A stretch of DNA of 64,000 nt from Bedellia somnulentella (taxonomy: Eukaryota > Arthropoda > Insecta > Lepidoptera > Bedelliidae). This document shows positions 60,401 to 64,000 of this stretch, piece by piece. The notes beneath the pieces were generated by a model. The model ran no database searches. It was not told the DNA's origin and was given only the letters and a program-made list of their open reading frames with translations. Numbering within the stretch: position 1 is the stretch's first letter; each line of letters starts with the position of its first letter. The translations under genes were made by a program, and so were the position numbers. Location: the NCBI GenBank assembly GCA_963576735.1, contig OY755170.1, forward strand, positions 25,218,875 through 25,282,874, in the 5' to 3' direction.

Positions 60401-61679
60401 ATTAACGCGAGAGTGCTCCAATAGTTCAAATGAACACATTTATAATCAGCAAATTACGTTGTGAAGGTCAATCCAAATCATAATGGGATTTCTCTCACGA
60501 TTTAAATCAACACGGTGCTTTTTCGACTATCATCAGACAATAAAAATAGGCTGTAAAAAATATCTGTAACCAAGATATTTCGCGGTACGTTGGCAATTAT
60601 GTTGGAATAAGCTGATCATTTTTTAAAGAAGGAAGACTGTACTTTTGAAGTACAATATTGAATTTAAAAACCTAACCACTTTGTCTTTATTTCTAAAATT
60701 TATCCTCATCCTTATCAATACGAATATCTGTTTTAAAATGTCTTCTATAACACCGCAACTTCCATGGGAACCCTGACTACTCTTTTATCACTTTACGTGA
60801 ATATTAATATGTTAGAAAGCCTAAATATAGTAAATCACTATCACTCAAGGTTGTATATGGCGTAGGTAAATCTCTAAATGAGTTCAGAGTCTTGCTACTT
60901 CTTTTGAGGATTTACAGCGTGATAGCTGAGTTTGCCTTCAAGTTTGAGAACTTACTAAACTAGGTCATCTTGGCAAAATATTTGTGTTGTTTACAAAAAA
61001 TCTACCTGGGTGGGTAATTGGGTATACCTTAGGAAATTGCAATGAGGGGTGAGAATATTGTAGTGAATAGCTATGATATGATTATATTATTGTTTACGTT
61101 CAAATATGACTAACACAGATTAAGCTGTGTAGTGTCGGCTTAGAATAGCACTACCCCATTTCTTCCGGTGGGTGTACGTAAGAGGCGACTAACGGACTTG
61201 GAGCTCTTTAAGAGATTTTTAAGCGATGCGGTTGGAGACCCATCCTTTATACTACCATCTTTTCCTCACTCAATTTCCAAAAGTGGCTGAGGAATTCATT
61301 ATTTCTCAGCTCTGGCTACCCCTTTTAGGGATTTATAGCCGTGAGTATATGTATGTATGTTTGAAGTTAGATTAATTAGAAGTTAGACCCAAAATTAGAA
61401 GTTTTTCATACTGAGAATAATTTGAATTGAATGGTAAGAATAGTATTTAAATAGTAATATAAGTTCAACTAGTATTTTTCTGACCCAATCAGTTAACCTA
61501 AGCATTGTGCACTAAGTTATTTGGCATCTCAGGTCACCCAGCAACCCGGATACCTTACTAGTGACTTCATGAAAAGAACTTATCTAGGTCGTTCCCACCA
61601 ATTCAATAATGAATGGTTCTGTTTGCTACCAAAGTGCCGTAGTGTTACCGTTTACACGACAGACATCAATTGTCACTAG
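45426..61679 (+). CDS. Ser/Lys-rich protein with Trp-Trp-Leu repeats
   Basis: Model exons: 45426-45443, 46303-49292, 49725-49758 and, less surely, 61533-61679; phases agree and give 1062 residues. The start is placed at ATG 45426 because the long exon opens after an acceptor (TTTCAG, 46302) with YDTSYRSRD, and the upstream exon supplies MSYRNY in phase; the in-frame ATG at 46186 lies in intron sequence. Residues 20-480 are rich in Ser, Thr, Arg and Pro with many SP motifs. About residues 480-560 are Ser/Lys runs (SSSSKSSSKTDSS). Five repeats of the form IRHIESGE-x-x-WWL follow, with the first Trp at about residues 676, 714, 750, 794 and 836. The third keeps only the KPWWL end. Repeats 3 and 5 share a following IP-D/E-GV-x-x-L. 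The rest is acidic and low-complexity. I recognise no domain, signal peptide or membrane segment. The protein is probably intrinsically disordered; a muscle role is only suggested by the neighbour. Confidence 0.75.
45715..46012 (-). repeat. Degraded SINE-2
   Basis: In the first intron of the repeat-protein gene. Shares 'attttgtcacctag', 'gcgacaggcctatt' and 'acagccatgtgggt' with the better copies. A degraded plus-strand SINE-1 follows at about 46020-46235. Confidence 0.7.
50532..50780 (-). repeat. SINE-1 full copy with target duplication
   Basis: Bounded by TATTGTATTT at 50522-50531 and 50781-50790. Confidence 0.93.
56135..56590 (-). repeat. SINE-2 nested in SINE-1
   Basis: A full SINE-2 on the minus strand (about 56155-56535) interrupts a plus-strand SINE-1 whose head is at 56135-56154 and whose next part resumes at 56536. 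Host sequence 'cttagtatatcatta' and 'cttagaatatcacta' on the two sides is the diverged target duplication. Confidence 0.88.
56971..57210 (+). repeat. SINE-1 full copy
   Basis: Head 'ctgtgtagtgtcggcttaga', a small deletion before 'gcggttggagaccc', and a short TATG tail. Confidence 0.92.
57511..57768 (-). repeat. SINE-1 full copy with target duplication
   Basis: Bounded by TCATTGATA at 57502-57510 and 57769-57777. Belongs, with the copy at 11371, to a subtype with 'cgacacccgtgggtagaaag' in place of 'gtacacccaccggaagaaat'. Confidence 0.92.
58290..58450 (-). repeat. SINE-2 fragment
   Basis: 'ggttgcagaggtaccagtat', 'aacatcacgtgac' and 'gataggggg' match the SINE-2 body. It lies just upstream of the intact mariner. 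Confidence 0.7.
58523..59813 (+). mobile_element. Intact mariner transposon
   Basis: Flanked by TA at 58521-58522 and 59814-59815, the mariner target duplication. The terminal inverted repeats (58523-58548 and 59788-59813) are identical over 26 bases, starting cgagggctgctatttatgt. It is 1291 bases long, typical of the family, with one uninterrupted transposase frame. It lies in the long intron of the repeat-protein gene, in sense orientation. Confidence 0.95.
58696..59748 (+). CDS. Mariner transposase, full length
   Basis: A cut-and-paste DNA transposase of 350 residues. The ATG at 58696 is chosen over 58678 because MDLTREHFRAMI is the family's usual start and the context is ccaccATGG. Residues 1-110 form the paired helix-turn-helix DNA-binding part. 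The linker motif WIPHNL is present (the family's WVPHEL). The catalytic triad is D160 (TGDESW), D252 (HHDNAS) and D287 (LAPNDFYLF), with exactly 34 residues between the last two (the DD34D signature of mariner). The protein ends CIDLSGEYFEKQ. All expected catalytic residues are present and nothing is interrupted, so it may be functional. Subfamily is not decided. Confidence 0.95.
   Translation: MDLTREHFRAMIFYDFRRGLTQKQCIDQLTSTFGDEAPSKTTVYHWFSEFNRGRSKLTDEIKEGRPKTVVVPQNIDAVRELITQDRHVTYREIEASLGISMTSIHKILHEHLAVKKICSRWIPHNLSIDQKQARVDWCKEMLKKYNRGASKAVYNIYTGDESWIYAYDPETKQQSTVWVFQDEPNPTKVIRAKSTLKQMVACFFGINGHVATVPLENRKTVNSEWYTTICLPEVFEQIRKTNRQRRIILHHDNASCHRSAVTTQFLEAQKIELTGHPPYSPDLAPNDFYLFPNVKKKLRGQRFSSREEAVDAFKMHVLEIPQSEWKKCYENWFQRMQKCIDLSGEYFEKQ
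61125..61360 (+). repeat. SINE-1 full copy
   Basis: Head 'ctgtgtagtgtcggcttaga' to a TATGTATGT tail. Lies about 170 bases before the proposed terminal exon at 61533. Confidence 0.92.
61533..61679 (+). other. Probable terminal coding exon of the repeat-protein gene
   Basis: After an acceptor (CATCTCAG) an open frame in the required phase 0 begins VTQQPGYLTSDFMKR and runs 48 codons to TAG. Its codon use looks coding, and it lies in AT-rich sequence where such a frame is unlikely. It joins the NEDQ end of the 49725-49758 exon across 11.8 kb. It includes an aromatic and Cys-bearing end (NNEWFCLLPKC). A poly(A) signal AATAAA lies at 61971-61976. Without transcript data the link is inferred. Confidence 0.55.
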
Positions 61680-63564
61680 TGCTGTCAACTTAATTAGCTC
61701 TTGATTATGTTAATTACTTTTCTCGCGCCTATCATTAGAACTTGACGGATAAGAGGAGAAGAAATACTGGTTATATCCTTGAATTTGGATTTCATATCAT
61801 AAGTGCCTTGCCGCTAGTCCTATGTGTGATTAATTTATTTGGTAAGCTGTGAGGGAAACAATATGAGAATATCCAAATATTTCTGTCCATTATTAGGACT
61901 ATTGAGAATTATATTCTTCTTTAGGAACGATATAGTGCCAATAGAAACCCGTGGATGAAATATTAAGTTTAATAAACGAGTTGTATGAGAGCAGTAATAA
62001 AAGTCATAATCATCCTAAATCATATTTATCGTTAAATTTCTTTTAAGCCAATTAACGTAGAAAAATAAAATTGGTAGTATTTACCACCGACATTTTTATC
62101 TTCAGTTATTCTGCGGCAGTGTACGGACTTACGTTAATAAGATTGAGACTATCACGGCCGCCGGGATGTGGTGCAAGTCATAAAACACATTTTAATTTAA
62201 TTGTTTTTTATTATTGGATAAAATTTTGAAATAGAGTCATATACTTTAATTCAGACCGTTATTTCCTATAGGGTTTGGAAAGATTATAGATCGCAACTTT
62301 GTAAGATCTTGATCATTTTCTTGCTAAATTTTCATTTAAAGTTGAGAAAAGTTTTTCCTATGCTCTGCACAATTTAAATTCAACAAAAATAACAGGCTCT
62401 CAAATGGAATTTAATTAATCAATATTGTGTAATTTGTTTAGATATTATTTACTAGGTTTATATCATTTTTGTGAAAAAATCTAGTTATATTTGTACTATA
62501 CTGCAACAAAAATCGCCTAGGTTTGATGTCTGCACCAAAGAAAACTCATCTCAAGGTCGTGAACTTAACCGTGCCGTCTAGACAGCGTGTACATTTTATA
62601 CTTACAACGTACGCGAGAACGCGAGCGGTGCTCAGCAAAACTTTACTTGCTATTTTCTTCAAATGCTCTTAATTTAAAGGAAAACTTAAATATGTCCGTT
62701 TTGTACAGAAAATTCTATAGATATGTTTATTGATGAATTGAATATGAATTTTCTATTTTCAGTACTAACTGACTTGAAATAACACACATAGAATCTCAAG
62801 TTTCTGTCTTAAAGAAATCATCTAACATTTTATGTAGCTTTCTTCTCATAATATTATGAGAAGATAATATCATAATAATATTTTGCATAATTTTCTTATA
62901 TTATAAACATAGGCACTTCCATAACTACTACGTACATACCTACATTTTCACTATTTTTTTCCCTTGGGGAATGCTGAGACTATCAAGTAGTATCGCTCCT
63001 GGCAACCTGGTAACCTGGAAGAAAGGTTTTTCAGACAAACACTAAGCTTCTATCATCATTTCATAATGTGTTGATAAAATTATTTTATATTTTGCAACCA
63101 TCTGTATATATACGTATGTTTTTAAAAGGATGGGGATAAAGATTAATTAATACTAAAAAGTCATAAGGGTCGTCTGGTACGTTTTCGTATTCTTATGTAA
63201 CTTAGTGTAACATAAGTAGAACCGTTTAATACGTCTAAGCCTTGATCTATGACGTCAATTCAATTTGCGAAGATAATATGAAAACCTCAGAATTAATTCC
63301 TTTCATATATTGTATACGAAAGTATTAGTTTTATACAAAGTTGTACCCACACTGCGTCTCCTTAGATGGTTCTTAGATCTCCGAGATTTGTATTCTCGGT
63401 GTACAAAAACTTTATGTAAGCACTCTAGCTAAAGAATTACGCGAATCATTGAATAATTAAAATACTATATATAAAAAGGTCCGATCAAAGGCATTGTTAG
63501 TGACTGCTAGTCCGACTATTACATTAGCGATGAGATTTGTGTGTGTGCGTGTGTGTGTCATTTA
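61680..63564. other. Downstream of the repeat-protein gene
   Basis: Probable 3' UTR with AATAAA at 61971-61976, then AT-rich sequence with a degraded LINE end (about 62932-63025, minus), a CpG-richer patch (62560-62640) and a 24-base palindrome (62841-62864). No gene is supported. Confidence 0.45.
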
Positions 63565-63815
63565 CGTACATACATACATACATATACTCACGGCTATAAA
63601 TCCCTAGAAGGGGTAGCCAGAGCTAAGGAATTAGAAATTCCTCAGCCACTTAGAAATTTGAGTGGGGAAAAGATGGTAAAATAAAGGTTGTTGGTGATGG
63701 GTCTCCAACCGCATCGCCCATAACTCTCTTTAAAACCCCAATACCGTTAGTCGCCTCTTACGTACACCCACCGAAAGAAATGGGGTAGTGTTATTCCAAG
63801 CCGACACTACACAGC
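63565..63815 (-). repeat. SINE-1 full copy
   Basis: ACAT microsatellite, full core and 'cgacactacacagc' end. It is preceded by a GT-rich microsatellite (63539-63558). The last 185 bases of the window show nothing recognised. Confidence 0.92.
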
Positions 63816-64000
63816 TATAGATGTACGTCAGTAATCAAAATAGCAGTTATGGCTCATGACCCTGTATATAATGACATATTTATTGTTATTTAGAGGCTGC
63901 ACGTACCTCATCATAAATAAACTGCGTTTATGTCTAAACGTTTTTCGATCATACAAAATTTCCTTTTGATCGTTGACCTTGTAATATCATACATAGTCAA

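Larger units (their letters stand above)
49759..61532 (+). other. 11.8-kb intron of the repeat-protein gene
   Basis: Inferred intron between donor GTATGT and the 61533 acceptor. It contains SINE-1 copies (50532-50780, 56971-57210, 57511-57768, 61125-61360), a SINE-2 nested in a SINE-1 (56135-56590), a SINE-2 fragment (58290-58450) and an intact mariner (58523-59813). The stretches 50781-51590, 51770-55400 and 59816-61120 are AT-rich with no gene that I can support. Confidence 0.5.

Noticed and set aside
2600..63815. Regularly repeated 245-base units as a CRISPR-like or satellite array
   Set aside because: Copies are scattered on both strands with individual target duplications and microsatellite tails, so they are retroposons.

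Overview
The window looks like animal nuclear DNA, most likely from a moth or butterfly. It is AT-rich, its genes are split by GT-AG introns, and it is crowded with retroposons. Several short motifs recall repeats common in Lepidoptera: a 'ctgacccggcaaacgttg'-like block at 41132-41150, a 'cctactaacattataaat' block near 38770, and a GACA-rich tail near 18000. The insect call rests mainly on the paramyosin gene. The order-level call is inference.

Layout on the + strand: 1-7200 holds repeats and LINE remnants. A 200-base assembly gap (7224-7423) breaks a SINE. From 7443 to 22253 runs the insect paramyosin gene: 15 coding exons, 839 codons in phase, and only about the first 40 residues missing. 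A second start inside its ninth intron (ATG 19331) makes miniparamyosin, a 292-codon private exon joined in phase to the last six exons. From 22640 to 45365 lie intergenic repeats: two dead mariners of one family (24347-25565, 27478-28730), an inverted tRNA-derived repeat pair (27256-27476), and a non-LTR retrotransposon with one open 967-codon ORF (30321-33224). From 45366 to 61679 I model a second gene. Its first coding exon carries only six codons, a 2990-base exon encodes a Ser/Lys-rich protein with five repeats ending in Trp-Trp-Leu, then come a small exon and a probable terminal exon beyond an 11.8-kb intron. That intron contains an apparently intact mariner (58523-59813).

The two host genes plausibly both belong to muscle. 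Paramyosin and miniparamyosin are thick-filament coiled-coil proteins made from one locus by two promoters; the role of the second gene is unknown. The rest is mostly mobile DNA: about twenty copies of one roughly 245-base SINE (called SINE-1 here), a tRNA-derived SINE (SINE-2), and 3' ends of a LINE whose tail both SINEs resemble.

I see no defence system, CRISPR array or operon. The strongest novelty candidates are the Trp-Trp-Leu repeat protein with its distal exon, the endonuclease-bearing retrotransposon with a deleted tandem partner, the enlarged miniparamyosin N-domain, and the 3' tail shared by one LINE and two SINE families.
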